DNA of 64,000 bases from assembly GCF_003290185.1 (NCBI RefSeq), contig NZ_QNFY01000008.1:1-64000 (forward strand), in the 5' to 3' direction. The notes under the pieces are model-generated. The model ran no database searches. It saw only the letters and a list, made by a program, of their open reading frames with translations, and was not told the DNA's origin. Below are positions 29,501 through 36,787 of this stretch, piece by piece. The translations under genes were made by a program, and so were the position numbers. The stretch is from Chryseobacterium lathyri (GTDB lineage: Bacteria; Bacteroidota; Bacteroidia; Flavobacteriales; Weeksellaceae). The first letter of the stretch is position 1, and each line of letters begins with the position of its first letter.

Positions 29501-30245
29501 ACATTGTGTTAATACCCCTATAGTTTTCAGTGCTGATCTTGCTGTAACTAAAACAGACGGTGTTACAACCTATGCTCCAGGTACCTCTACCACTTATACT
29601 GTAACAGTGAGTAACAGTGGGCCGTTTGGAGTTCTAGGGGCCACTGTTTCAGATCCTGTTCCTGCAGGAATTCCACCTGCAAATGTGAGTTATACCGCAG
29701 TTGCGGCAGGCGGAGCCACTACATCCGTATCCGGAACGCAATCAGGAGCAATTAATGACCTGGTGAGCCTTCCCGTTGGAGGTACTGTAACCTATACAGT
29801 GGTGGTAAATATACCTTTTGCCTATTCGGGAAATCTTGTTAATACAGTAACCATTACTCCTCCGTCTAATATAACTGAAGTAAATAATACCAATAATACG
29901 GCAACAGATACGGATACCCAGGCAGTGTGTTATAAGCCGGCGGTAACAGCAGGAACAGCTTTAGACTCTCCTATGGGAATTACTTCCCTGGCAAGAGCCG
30001 GGGCTTCTACAGGAGGTAATAATTGGCCGATGGTAAGAAAAGGCGCCTGGACTGTTCTTGAAGCCAAAACGAAAGGGTTTGTGCTCAATAGGCTGACTTC
30101 AGCACAGATTACTGCTATCCCGGCTGCTAATCTGGTAGAAGGAATGATGGTGTATAATATTACCCTGGATTGTTTACAGGTTAATACCAATGGGACTGCT
30201 GCCGGATGGGCTTGCTTTAATACCCAAACTTGTCCTACTAATTAA
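26559..30245 (+). CDS. Large secreted surface protein with DUF11, TSP3 and beta-propeller-like domains
   Basis: This 1228-residue protein has a signal peptide ending in CSKAQ (about residue 35). Visible regions are a beta-rich N-terminal part (40-295), a DUF11 domain (about 300-420), thrombospondin-type-3 Ca-binding repeats at about 421-445 (DTDGDGIDNTVDLDDDNDG) and 680-705, a DUF6923-like propeller segment (about 770-985), a second DUF11 domain (about 992-1115) and a C-terminal domain of about 105 residues with NNWPMVRKGAW, KGFVLNR and EGMMVYN. That C-terminal domain is shared with the protein at 33410. No canonical T9SS sorting signal is seen. It is probably a cell-surface adhesin, cotranscribed with the next gene. 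Confidence 0.82.
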   Translation: MIKNLFSKPSYGQEAIRGKLFLLIVVLSTVCSKAQSPSLEMAAGDSNPTTNVTNVVGSTVIRLRNNTDNPTGSTYATYANPSALNVTYTMSNQQYTQTNFTGYNGAIFMGYPGEPILTLMNAFGNTTANTPFTSSDAPVGTGIDITTNRAINFSTNVQPLTAAGRATNQRWQMADLTLTFSRPVNNPYLQINALGGTSNGQSYTAEFDYVSSNVPVTFSKISGTALLNVTSTQILNSATTPDGAAANASRGTVLVSGTGITTITLRIFTRGAAANTGTNWHGTTNTAGDGYMLGVTASESNLGVTKTVNNSTPAAGSTINFTVTANNTGASNNTNVIVNDLLPSGYTYVSSTTSTGTYNSGTGVWTIGSLNAGASATLQVNAIVKSTGSYMNTATISGDLLDPDSTNNTASVTPTPVITDTDGDGIDNTVDLDDDNDGILDTDEGFCTSQSVYTLNMASTLAGATIGVNGGSFNLVYTLTSGPAVASLGSSFNVPFSYSDLNNTVNAQNHTWSIFNTSATEFRILPNTTSLYTGLPTNNTTTEDQSGASPNTPDSWFRYLLSTNRISQLGNYTTTIGSLPTVTGTSSYSSNTALNLFSTFNASNAGAVLGSGYYSRMQFQNTTNTGAGAATLPFGVNYGNTYTWNYTAFTSTAGTGAGNAGDRGLITISQNTVTFCNHRDTDGDGTPDYLDLDSDGDGCYDSLEGDENVLVAQLNPNGSIAGAVDAQGVPVIVNSGGAADSGADQGQGVGTSANSAIQDTQCLTGFGCTNNMYLSQLNTLYNVDTATNPFTYTQIGPAAATNYNAIGINPLDGFMYGMLTNSNTIIRINADGTYNTLGAVTGLPGAVIYNSGEIDNLGNYYVKLNTNNNQIYRINLTTLTATLITLSASVNLPDMAYSITTGLLYGVNSTNGQLVSVNPTTGAVVPIGITPGAVNFGAMFASSTSEMFGVDNTGGFYQFNLTTGQRVLISNAPPSSGNDGAHCVNTPIVFSADLAVTKTDGVTTYAPGTSTTYTVTVSNSGPFGVLGATVSDPVPAGIPPANVSYTAVAAGGATTSVSGTQSGAINDLVSLPVGGTVTYTVVVNIPFAYSGNLVNTVTITPPSNITEVNNTNNTATDTDTQAVCYKPAVTAGTALDSPMGITSLARAGASTGGNNWPMVRKGAWTVLEAKTKGFVLNRLTSAQITAIPAANLVEGMMVYNITLDCLQVNTNGTAAGWACFNTQTCPTN

Positions 30246-30270
30246 TTAACTTACTTTTAATATATTCAAG

Positions 30271-30804
30271 ATGAAAAATATTTTCGTAATCATATTGACC
30301 TTATTCTGTGAGCTTGCTTTTTCGCAGGTTGCAATAGGAAAGACACTCGTTTCGTCTCCATCTGCTTCACTGGATTTTGGAACTGCCAACCGGGGAATAG
30401 TACTCCCCTGGGTAACTTCAACAGGAGCTGTAGCAGGTGTTGTGAACGGGACAATGGCCTATGACCTTACTGATAAAAAAGTGAAGGTAAAATATGTTTC
30501 AGGCTGGAAAGATCTCTCAGTGGACAATTCAGGAACTACCGTTGATCCGCTGACTAGTGTAGATGGGGTAACTATCCAAAATACAGCTACAGAAAATACA
30601 GCTGCCAAAACATCCATAGGTACTCCAACCTCTACTCCGGGTATTTTGGTTTTGGAAGACACCAATAAAGCAATGATTCTTCCCAAAGTGGACAGTCCAC
30701 ATCTTAATATCATCAACCCGGCTCCGGGAATGATGGTGTATGATACTTTTAATAAACAGTTAGCTGTTTTTAACGGTAACGTCTGGACTTTCTGGAAACA
30801 GTAA
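30271..30804 (+). CDS. Small secreted protein with GMMVYD-type domain, partner of the surface protein
   Basis: This 177-residue protein has a signal peptide (MKNIFVIILTLFCELAFSQ) and two related motifs, GTMAYDLTDKKVK (about 68-80) and GMMVYDTFNKQLAVFNG (about 152-168), which suggest an internal repeat. A paralogue lies at 32862-33380 beside the second large surface protein; AMILPKVDSPH and GILVLED/GVLVLTD are common to both. It begins 26 bases after the large gene. It may be a structural or anchoring partner. No enzymatic motif is present. Confidence 0.75.
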   Translation: MKNIFVIILTLFCELAFSQVAIGKTLVSSPSASLDFGTANRGIVLPWVTSTGAVAGVVNGTMAYDLTDKKVKVKYVSGWKDLSVDNSGTTVDPLTSVDGVTIQNTATENTAAKTSIGTPTSTPGILVLEDTNKAMILPKVDSPHLNIINPAPGMMVYDTFNKQLAVFNGNVWTFWKQ

Positions 30805-30823
30805 TATATAAACTTACAAATCA

Positions 30824-30860
30824 AAAAAATAAGCAGCCTCAATGAGGCTGCTTATTTTTT
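30824..30860. terminator. Strong bidirectional terminator between convergent operons
   Basis: A perfect 17-bp stem (30824-30840 and 30844-30860) with an AAT loop has GC-rich AAGCAGCCTC at its core and A/T runs on both flanks, so it works in either direction. It separates the plus-strand surface operon from the minus-strand operon ending at 30924. Confidence 0.9.
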
Positions 30861-30923
30861 CCCTGAAATCTTGAATTATTCTACACCTTAATTTAAAATC
30901 TAGTCAAGATTACTGAAACTTTA

Positions 30924-31259
30924 TTATATTTTTTCCTGATAAATCTTTTTCCATTTTGCCACAGTATTCCTGCTGAGTCTATACTCATTAGCTAATTGTG
31001 TATTATTAAGATCATATTCTTTTTGATAGCGGAGCAATACAATGATGGATTCTTCATCATAAGATTTTGACTGTTGAGTGATATAAGACTTTTTCTCCCC
31101 TACCGTTTTTGATATCAAATTATTGAATTTAATAATATCAATGCTTTTATCCAATGGTGGAATGGAAATCTCTTTTTCCAAGCCTTTACATTTTAGAAGA
31201 TCAGAATAAATTTTTTGGTAATTAGGTGTTCTCATAGATTTTAATGTTTTCTTAGCCAC
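30924..31259 (-). CDS. HTH protein resembling transposase/Trp-repressor-like DNA-binding domain
   Basis: The protein has 111 residues. The C-terminal half carries a helix-turn-helix, LNNTQLANEYRLSRNTVAKWKKIY (about 80-103), of the kind in transposase-derived and Trp-repressor-like proteins. The N-terminal half has no known motif. It overlaps the upstream HTH gene by 19 bases and is the last gene of the surface-protein operon. It could be a regulator of the locus or a domesticated transposase fragment; no catalytic residues are present. Confidence 0.7.
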   Translation of the reverse strand: MAKKTLKSMRTPNYQKIYSDLLKCKGLEKEISIPPLDKSIDIIKFNNLISKTVGEKKSYITQQSKSYDEESIIVLLRYQKEYDLNNTQLANEYRLSRNTVAKWKKIYQEKI

Positions 31260-31666
31260 TTATACAGTGTAGTTCTTGGAATATTATACTCTTCAGTGAT
31301 CTGTGATACAGTCTTTTGATCAGAAGCGACCAGACCAACCAAAAATTCTTTGATTTCCTTGGTATAAATATTTTTTCTGAAAATAATCTTTTCTCCGCTC
31401 TCTCTTATTTTCTTATTGTTTTTAGTATGAGAGATCCCGTCATACAATAAAAGATGGGTTACATATATTCTAAAAAAATCATATTCTAGCAGCTTGCTCC
31501 ATTTTAGAAGAGAATCTGTATCTATACTTTTATTGCCATACATCCTTATTACCTCTTTCTCTCCGGTTTTGAAGAAATTGCACGCCCTTTCAATAGAAAT
31601 TTCTTTCTGTTCCATCTGCTCTTTAATATAACTTCCTATATGTATTTCTTTAAAATCTATATCCAT
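31241..31666 (-). CDS. HTH protein with N-terminal XRE-like and C-terminal transposase-like helices
   Basis: This 141-residue protein begins MDIDFKEIHIGSYIKEQMEQ. The first 75 residues look like a degenerate XRE-type HTH seen in Bacteroidota regulators (ISIERACNFFKTGEKEVIRMYGNKSIDTDSLLKWSKLL). The last 40 residues form a second HTH (SQITEEYNIPRTTLYKWLRKH), like the 59-residue gene just upstream. The start is one base after that gene's stop. It is probably a DNA-binding regulator of the surface operon. Confidence 0.7.
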   Translation of the reverse strand: MDIDFKEIHIGSYIKEQMEQKEISIERACNFFKTGEKEVIRMYGNKSIDTDSLLKWSKLLEYDFFRIYVTHLLLYDGISHTKNNKKIRESGEKIIFRKNIYTKEIKEFLVGLVASDQKTVSQITEEYNIPRTTLYKWLRKH

Positions 31667-31667
31667 A

Positions 31668-31847
31668 TTATTGAAGATTAGTTTTTTTTATATGCTTTTC
31701 TACCCATCTATAAATCATCCATTTATAAAGATTTTTCTTAGAGATATTATTTTCTTTGGAAACTTGTGAAATGCTTTTTTGCTTAGTATCAATCAGTTCT
31801 AAAATAAAGTTTCTTATTTCTTTTTCATTGTGATGCATTGGATTCAT
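31668..31847 (-). CDS. Very small HTH protein, 59 residues
   Basis: A minus-strand frame from ATG at 31845-31847 to TAA at 31668-31670 encodes 59 residues beginning MNPMHHNEKEIRNFILELID. It contains the HTH SISQVSKENNISKKNLYKW, strikingly like the C-terminal HTH of the next gene (TVSQITEEYNIPRTTLYKW). It starts four bases after the C1q-like gene's stop and ends one base before the next ATG, so it sits in a tight operon. The spacing and the similarity support a real gene despite its size. Confidence 0.7.
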   Translation of the reverse strand: MNPMHHNEKEIRNFILELIDTKQKSISQVSKENNISKKNLYKWMIYRWVEKHIKKTNLQ

Positions 31848-31851
31848 TATA

Positions 31852-32826
31852 TTAAGGTACAGATAGTTGTTGCATTGAGAAATTCCGGCTTTCTACAAGG
31901 GAATTAGGAGCCGTAATTTGTACATTTGTAGTAGGTTTATCTCCGGCTCCCCAATTCATCGTCAGATAAATCCGGTCTCCTGCATTCAAATGCACTATAC
32001 AATTTACATTAATAGGTGTATTCGCTGACTGGGCAATGATATCCATAAAATTTCCCCGATTACCACCAATAATATTCGCAACAGATGTCCCATTTTTAGT
32101 AATATTCAGGTTAATCCCCGTCCATTGAAAAGCACCCGAAGGCGCGCCGCCACTCCCAAAATAGGAATATCCTTCTATTTTGTACACTCCTGATTCCAAA
32201 ATCTGCCAGTAATCTCCTGCATCATTCCATGATACAGATCCCCCTTGATTAACAATAACATCTCCTACAGAAAATGGGATAATTTGTGGAGTACTGTTAT
32301 TAAAAGCGGTAAATGCAGTTCCTGTATAAGTTACTGTATCCGTGGCTCCCAGCGCGGCAATAGTTGCCGTTGTTTTGTCGATGAATGTAGCCAGCTCCCA
32401 TGTGGTACCGGAAGCTGTTCCTTTGCTGATCATCATAGCATAGCCACCAGGATTCAACTTAAAGCTTGCCACTCCTGCTCCCGATTGGTTGTCTATTAAT
32501 TCCGTTCCACCTGCTGCAATGGTGAGCTGGCCTGTTCCGGTATTTTTAATATAATATACCCTTCCCAGGATATTTCCAGCAGCAGGACTGGCTGCTACAG
32601 CTACCGGCAGAGTAAATGTAGCAGGAGTACTGCCATTAAATGCCATATAGAAATCATTGCCCCCAAGCGTGGTGGATGTTGATACATTTTTATATTGTCC
32701 GGCTATAGAACCATTGACTGTCAGGGTACTTCCCGGCAAGGAAGTATTAATTCCAACATTTCCCGCCTGTGAATAAACAGCGAATGGTAGCATGATTAAA
32801 GCCGCAAATACTATTTTTTTCATCAT
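31852..32826 (-). CDS. Secreted protein with C-terminal C1q/TNF-like jelly-roll domain
   Basis: This 324-residue protein has a signal peptide (ending FAVYSQ) and then NVGINTSLPGSTLTVNGSI, the opening typical of Bacteroidota tail-fibre-like proteins. A beta-rich central part is followed by a region (about 165-315, with FSVGDVIVNQGGSVSWNDAGDYWQI, VYKIEGYSYF and HLNAGDRIYLTMNWG) that has the strand pattern of C1q/TNF-like trimerising jelly rolls. It lies 36 bases after the small GMMVYD gene in the surface operon. A second Met follows the first, so the start may be one codon later. Confidence 0.75.
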   Translation of the reverse strand: MMKKIVFAALIMLPFAVYSQAGNVGINTSLPGSTLTVNGSIAGQYKNVSTSTTLGGNDFYMAFNGSTPATFTLPVAVAASPAAGNILGRVYYIKNTGTGQLTIAAGGTELIDNQSGAGVASFKLNPGGYAMMISKGTASGTTWELATFIDKTTATIAALGATDTVTYTGTAFTAFNNSTPQIIPFSVGDVIVNQGGSVSWNDAGDYWQILESGVYKIEGYSYFGSGGAPSGAFQWTGINLNITKNGTSVANIIGGNRGNFMDIIAQSANTPINVNCIVHLNAGDRIYLTMNWGAGDKPTTNVQITAPNSLVESRNFSMQQLSVP

Positions 32827-32861
32827 AATATTTTATAAATTGATAATAGAGAATAATTTCA

Positions 32862-33380
32862 TTAGGGTTTCCAGAAAGACCATACTGTTCCGTTGAAAAC
32901 AGCAAGCTGATGCTTCACATTGTCATACACAATCATTCCTGCAGAAGGACTGATGATGTTTGCATGCGGGCTGTCCACTTTGGGAAGGATCATTGCTTTA
33001 TTAATATCTGTCAACACTAAAACACCCGGAGTGGTATCAGTAGCAGCATTGGTTCCTATTCCCGTTTTAGCGGAAGATTTTTCAACAAGCGGATCCTGTA
33101 ATGTGGTATTCACAGCTCCTGTAGTATCTATGCTTAAGTCAAACCAATTTCCGTTTTTGCGGTATTTGATCTTTTTATCTGTGATATCATAGATCATGGT
33201 ACCATCTACAGCTCCTGTTACTCCTGCTGCGGAAGTCACCCAGGGTAATAACAGTCCCCTGTTTTCTGTTCCAAACTCCAGTGAAACAGATGAGTTGGTC
33301 ACTGAGCTCTTGCCTATTGCCACCTGTGAAGAAACACAGGTAGAAATAACAGCCAATATTGAGATGAATATTTTTTTCAT
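32862..33380 (-). CDS. Small secreted GMMVYD-type protein, paralogue of 30271-30804
   Basis: The start is set at MKKIFISILAVISTCVSSQ, a clean signal peptide; the longer frame upstream overlaps the preceding gene. It encodes 172 residues, with LEFGTENRGLLLPWVTS, GTMIYDITDKKIK and GMIVYDNVKHQLAVFNG, matching the 30271 protein nearly motif for motif, including the FWKP/FWKQ end. It follows the large surface protein gene by 29 bases, as its paralogue does in the opposite operon. Confidence 0.78.
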   Translation of the reverse strand: MKKIFISILAVISTCVSSQVAIGKSSVTNSSVSLEFGTENRGLLLPWVTSAAGVTGAVDGTMIYDITDKKIKYRKNGNWFDLSIDTTGAVNTTLQDPLVEKSSAKTGIGTNAATDTTPGVLVLTDINKAMILPKVDSPHANIISPSAGMIVYDNVKHQLAVFNGTVWSFWKP

Positions 33381-33409
33381 TTTGAGAATATTATGAGTTG
33401 ATAGGGTTA

Positions 33410-36400
33410 TTAATAATCCGGACAGGTTTGTGTGTTGAAACACTGCCAGCTGAATGAAGTTCCATTATTTGTGGTGGTATAGATCTTTAAGCAGTCAGCT
33501 TCTTCATCATACACCATCATTCCTTCTACAGGAGTGGCAATGGCATTCACCTGGGCTGTGGTAGGGATTCTGTTCACGACAAATCCTTTGGTTTTAGCCT
33601 CCAGTGCTGTCCATGCTCCTTTACGAACCATGGGCCAGTTGCCGTTGTTTATTCCTGCTCTTCCCAGTGCTGTTATACCAGATTTAGTATCCAATACGGT
33701 TCCGGCCAGTGCTGCCGGCTTGTAACAGAAACATCCTGAACTGATGGACGCATTTTGAGAATCACCTATTGCCTGTCCTGCAGCTCCTGCAATAGTGGGA
33801 ACACCATTAGCATCAACACATGAAGAGCCTGCACATAAATTCTGATTAGAAGCCGTAGACCCTGTTCCTACAGAGAGGCTGCTTGCCGCAGTTACTAATT
33901 GTAAGCTTGCAATATTAGCAGCTCCTTCCAGTGCATCCACACATCCGTCATTATCTGAGTCCAGGTCAAGCTGATTAGGAATGCCATCCAAATCAGTATC
34001 TATGGAAGTACAAGTCTCCTGCCCGTCTAAAAACACATCAAAACCATACGCCCAAACATCTGCAGCTACTCTTAATTCAGCATTGGTGATTGTTGCCGTA
34101 GCTTGGTAGGTTGTAAAAACAGTTGCATCCGGCAGAAACACGATCTTCCTGTCTGCATCCCGGATAAAAACAGCTTTCCCATTGGCATCTACCATTGCTG
34201 CTTCATAGGTTCTGGTTAAGGAAGCAATGGTCATTTGTATTGCTCCGGACTGGTTGAATGTACTTTCCGGCCAATATCCATTGGTAAAAACAGCATCACC
34301 AATAAGTCCGTAGGGAACATCTGTATTTAAATTATTATTAGTAACCTGATATCCGTAATCTGTTGCATTATTCTGGGAAACAATCACTCCCTTGCTATTA
34401 TTTTCGGACCAGGAAAGTATTCTGGTATTTACGGCTGTTGAAAGCTTATCCACGGAGGTTTGGGCATCAGCTGCTGAGGACCCTACATAGAAAATATCTA
34501 TATTATCAGTCAATAATTGTGTTTCAGTAATGGCTGCTTCAGTAGCATAAGGTACAAATGTAATCCCTGGAATTTTGTCATAAGTGCCTGTAGGGCTAAA
34601 ATTAGCTGTATTGCTGAGCATGTTGATCATTAACCCGGTTCTTCCAAGAGCTGTATTTAGATACCCTATTCTCAGATTTCTGGTCAATCCACTACAAACG
34701 TTCCCTTCATTTGTATCCAATATACCATCATTATCATCATCCAAATCTGCAGCATCTGGTAGAATATCTCCATCGCTGTCCAGACATTTTCTGATCGTAG
34801 CATCCAATGCCTGAGGATCATAAGTACTCAGATAATCCGGAATCCCGTTAGTATTGGTATCTACAATATCTGCTAAACCATCACTGTTGGTATCTGTTGC
34901 CGTACCTGCAAGTGAAGTAAAGGTATAGTTAGGAGTTAAAGAAGTTGTTGCTCCGGCTTCTAAAGCATCACTACAGGTATCCCCATCTGAGTTTAAATCC
35001 AGATGATTGGGAGTACCATCCCCATCCGTATCTAGTGTGCTGCACTGAGGCGTAACAAATCTGTCAAAAAAATAGGTCCAGGTATCTGCAATGGCCTTTT
35101 GGTCATTGGTCGTCGGAGTGACCATGCCGGATTCAGCATTATATATGGTAGCATCCGGGAAAATCAGCAAATTATATCCTCTATCTGTAATCACTACAGG
35201 TCTGAGATTCGCATCTGTCATCAGAATGTCAAACTGCCTTGTAGTAGACTGGATCGTCATCTGAACTGTCCCTGACTGATTCAGGGAAGAAGTTGGCCAA
35301 TATCCGTTGGTGTAGGTATTCGTTCCTATAGTTCCCGAAGGTGTGTTGGGATTGACATTATTAGGGGTAATGGTATACCCATAATCTATAGCATTATTCT
35401 GAAGGGCAAATATGGATTTGCTGTTATTCTGGGCCCAGGTGATCAGTCTGGTATTAAGGGCTGTAGATACCTTGTCTGCACTGGTGGTAGCATCGGCCGC
35501 CGAGGAACCTACAAAAAATACATCTACATTATTGGCCAGTAAGCTGGCTTCAGTGATACTGGCTTCGGTAGCAAAAGGCACCAATGTGATCCCTGTGGTT
35601 TTATTATAAGTACCGTAGGGACCAAAGTTATTTAGGTTTAACAGCATATTGGAAGCCAAACCATCGTCTCCTACGCCACTGTTTAAATATCCTACCCTGA
35701 TGTTCCTGTCTATTCTTCCGCAGAATTCTCCTTCGGTAGTATCTGGTACTCCGTCATTATCATCATCTATATCAATAGGGTTTGGAACCCCGTCGTTATC
35801 TGTGTCGGTACACAGGTTCTGATTAGAATTGCTGGCATATTTTGCATAGGTGGAAACATAAGAGACCTGTCCGCTGTCTACACTGGTTTCTACTGCATTC
35901 GCCAAACCATTGGCTCCGTAAGGCGCAGGTAAAATGCTGATCGTTTTATTGGAAGTCGCTCCTCCTTCGTATGCATCCGGACAGCCATCTCCATCACTGT
36001 CGGTATCCAAATGATTGGGCTTTCCGTCTCCATCCGTATCTACACTGCAAATTCCGGGTTTCGGATGTGCTGAAGGGATATAAACCGTAGCTGTTGAAAG
36101 CAGGGATGAGATTTCGTGTATTGCAGCCGTACCCGCAGTTACAGAGGTTGCATTACCTGCAGAAACGGTTCCTATATACCTGATCTGGTAATATAGATAT
36201 GCTGTTGTAGAAGTATTTGTAAAAGTAGGATTGGTACCAGCTATACTAATTCCGGCACCTGTGGTAAGAAGCGTAAAGGTGGTACCATCATTAGAACCGT
36301 ATAATTTGGCAAAACCACTAGCCGCCATTCCACTGGCAGCCTGGGTAACCGACATCGATTTTAGGATTACCGGAGTTGGATACTGTACCGTAAAGATTCC

Positions 36401-36748
36401 TGATCCTGAAGTGATGGTTTGTAATGCTGCAAAATTATAAGCAGTAACGGTAGTTCCGTCATTAAGGTTATCATTATAAAGCAACGGGATCGTATTTCCG
36501 GCCGCAGGATCCCCGACTCCCCCATTTAATGTTGAAATGACAGAAGTAATCCTGTTGGCTTCATATACCGTATAGAAGCAGTCCGGCGATTCTTCCGCAT
36601 CCGGAATACCATCGTTATCGTCATCCAGATCAATGACATCTGTAATGCCATCACTATCTGAATCCTGAGCTTTTACTATATTTGTTCCTGCCAAAAAAAA
36701 CAAGAATATAGTAAAGAAGCCAACTAAAAAATTAAAATTTTTCATCAT
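33410..36748 (-). CDS. Large secreted surface protein with TSP3 repeats and a duplicated alpha/beta domain
   Basis: The start is set at MMKNFNFLVGFF, giving a signal peptide; a 10-residue longer start is possible. The mature protein (to residue 1112) opens with a TSP3 repeat (DSDSDGITDVIDLDDDNDG) and a discoidin-like beta domain (about 55-230). More TSP3 repeats sit near 236, 316, 571, 660 and 914. Two copies of a domain of about 210 residues (about 348-566 and 689-909) begin NIRVGYLN and NLRIGYLN and share FFVGSSAAD/FYVGSSAAD and NSK...QNNA.DYGY; their pattern recalls ThuA/glutamine-amidotransferase-like folds. The last 105 residues match the C-terminal domain of the 26559 protein. It is probably a surface adhesin or enzyme-bearing filament. 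Confidence 0.82.
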   Translation of the reverse strand: MMKNFNFLVGFFTIFLFFLAGTNIVKAQDSDSDGITDVIDLDDDNDGIPDAEESPDCFYTVYEANRITSVISTLNGGVGDPAAGNTIPLLYNDNLNDGTTVTAYNFAALQTITSGSGIFTVQYPTPVILKSMSVTQAASGMAASGFAKLYGSNDGTTFTLLTTGAGISIAGTNPTFTNTSTTAYLYYQIRYIGTVSAGNATSVTAGTAAIHEISSLLSTATVYIPSAHPKPGICSVDTDGDGKPNHLDTDSDGDGCPDAYEGGATSNKTISILPAPYGANGLANAVETSVDSGQVSYVSTYAKYASNSNQNLCTDTDNDGVPNPIDIDDDNDGVPDTTEGEFCGRIDRNIRVGYLNSGVGDDGLASNMLLNLNNFGPYGTYNKTTGITLVPFATEASITEASLLANNVDVFFVGSSAADATTSADKVSTALNTRLITWAQNNSKSIFALQNNAIDYGYTITPNNVNPNTPSGTIGTNTYTNGYWPTSSLNQSGTVQMTIQSTTRQFDILMTDANLRPVVITDRGYNLLIFPDATIYNAESGMVTPTTNDQKAIADTWTYFFDRFVTPQCSTLDTDGDGTPNHLDLNSDGDTCSDALEAGATTSLTPNYTFTSLAGTATDTNSDGLADIVDTNTNGIPDYLSTYDPQALDATIRKCLDSDGDILPDAADLDDDNDGILDTNEGNVCSGLTRNLRIGYLNTALGRTGLMINMLSNTANFSPTGTYDKIPGITFVPYATEAAITETQLLTDNIDIFYVGSSAADAQTSVDKLSTAVNTRILSWSENNSKGVIVSQNNATDYGYQVTNNNLNTDVPYGLIGDAVFTNGYWPESTFNQSGAIQMTIASLTRTYEAAMVDANGKAVFIRDADRKIVFLPDATVFTTYQATATITNAELRVAADVWAYGFDVFLDGQETCTSIDTDLDGIPNQLDLDSDNDGCVDALEGAANIASLQLVTAASSLSVGTGSTASNQNLCAGSSCVDANGVPTIAGAAGQAIGDSQNASISSGCFCYKPAALAGTVLDTKSGITALGRAGINNGNWPMVRKGAWTALEAKTKGFVVNRIPTTAQVNAIATPVEGMMVYDEEADCLKIYTTTNNGTSFSWQCFNTQTCPDY

Positions 36749-36787
36749 TTGTATTTTATTTCTCCAACAACTGAACAATTAAACTCA

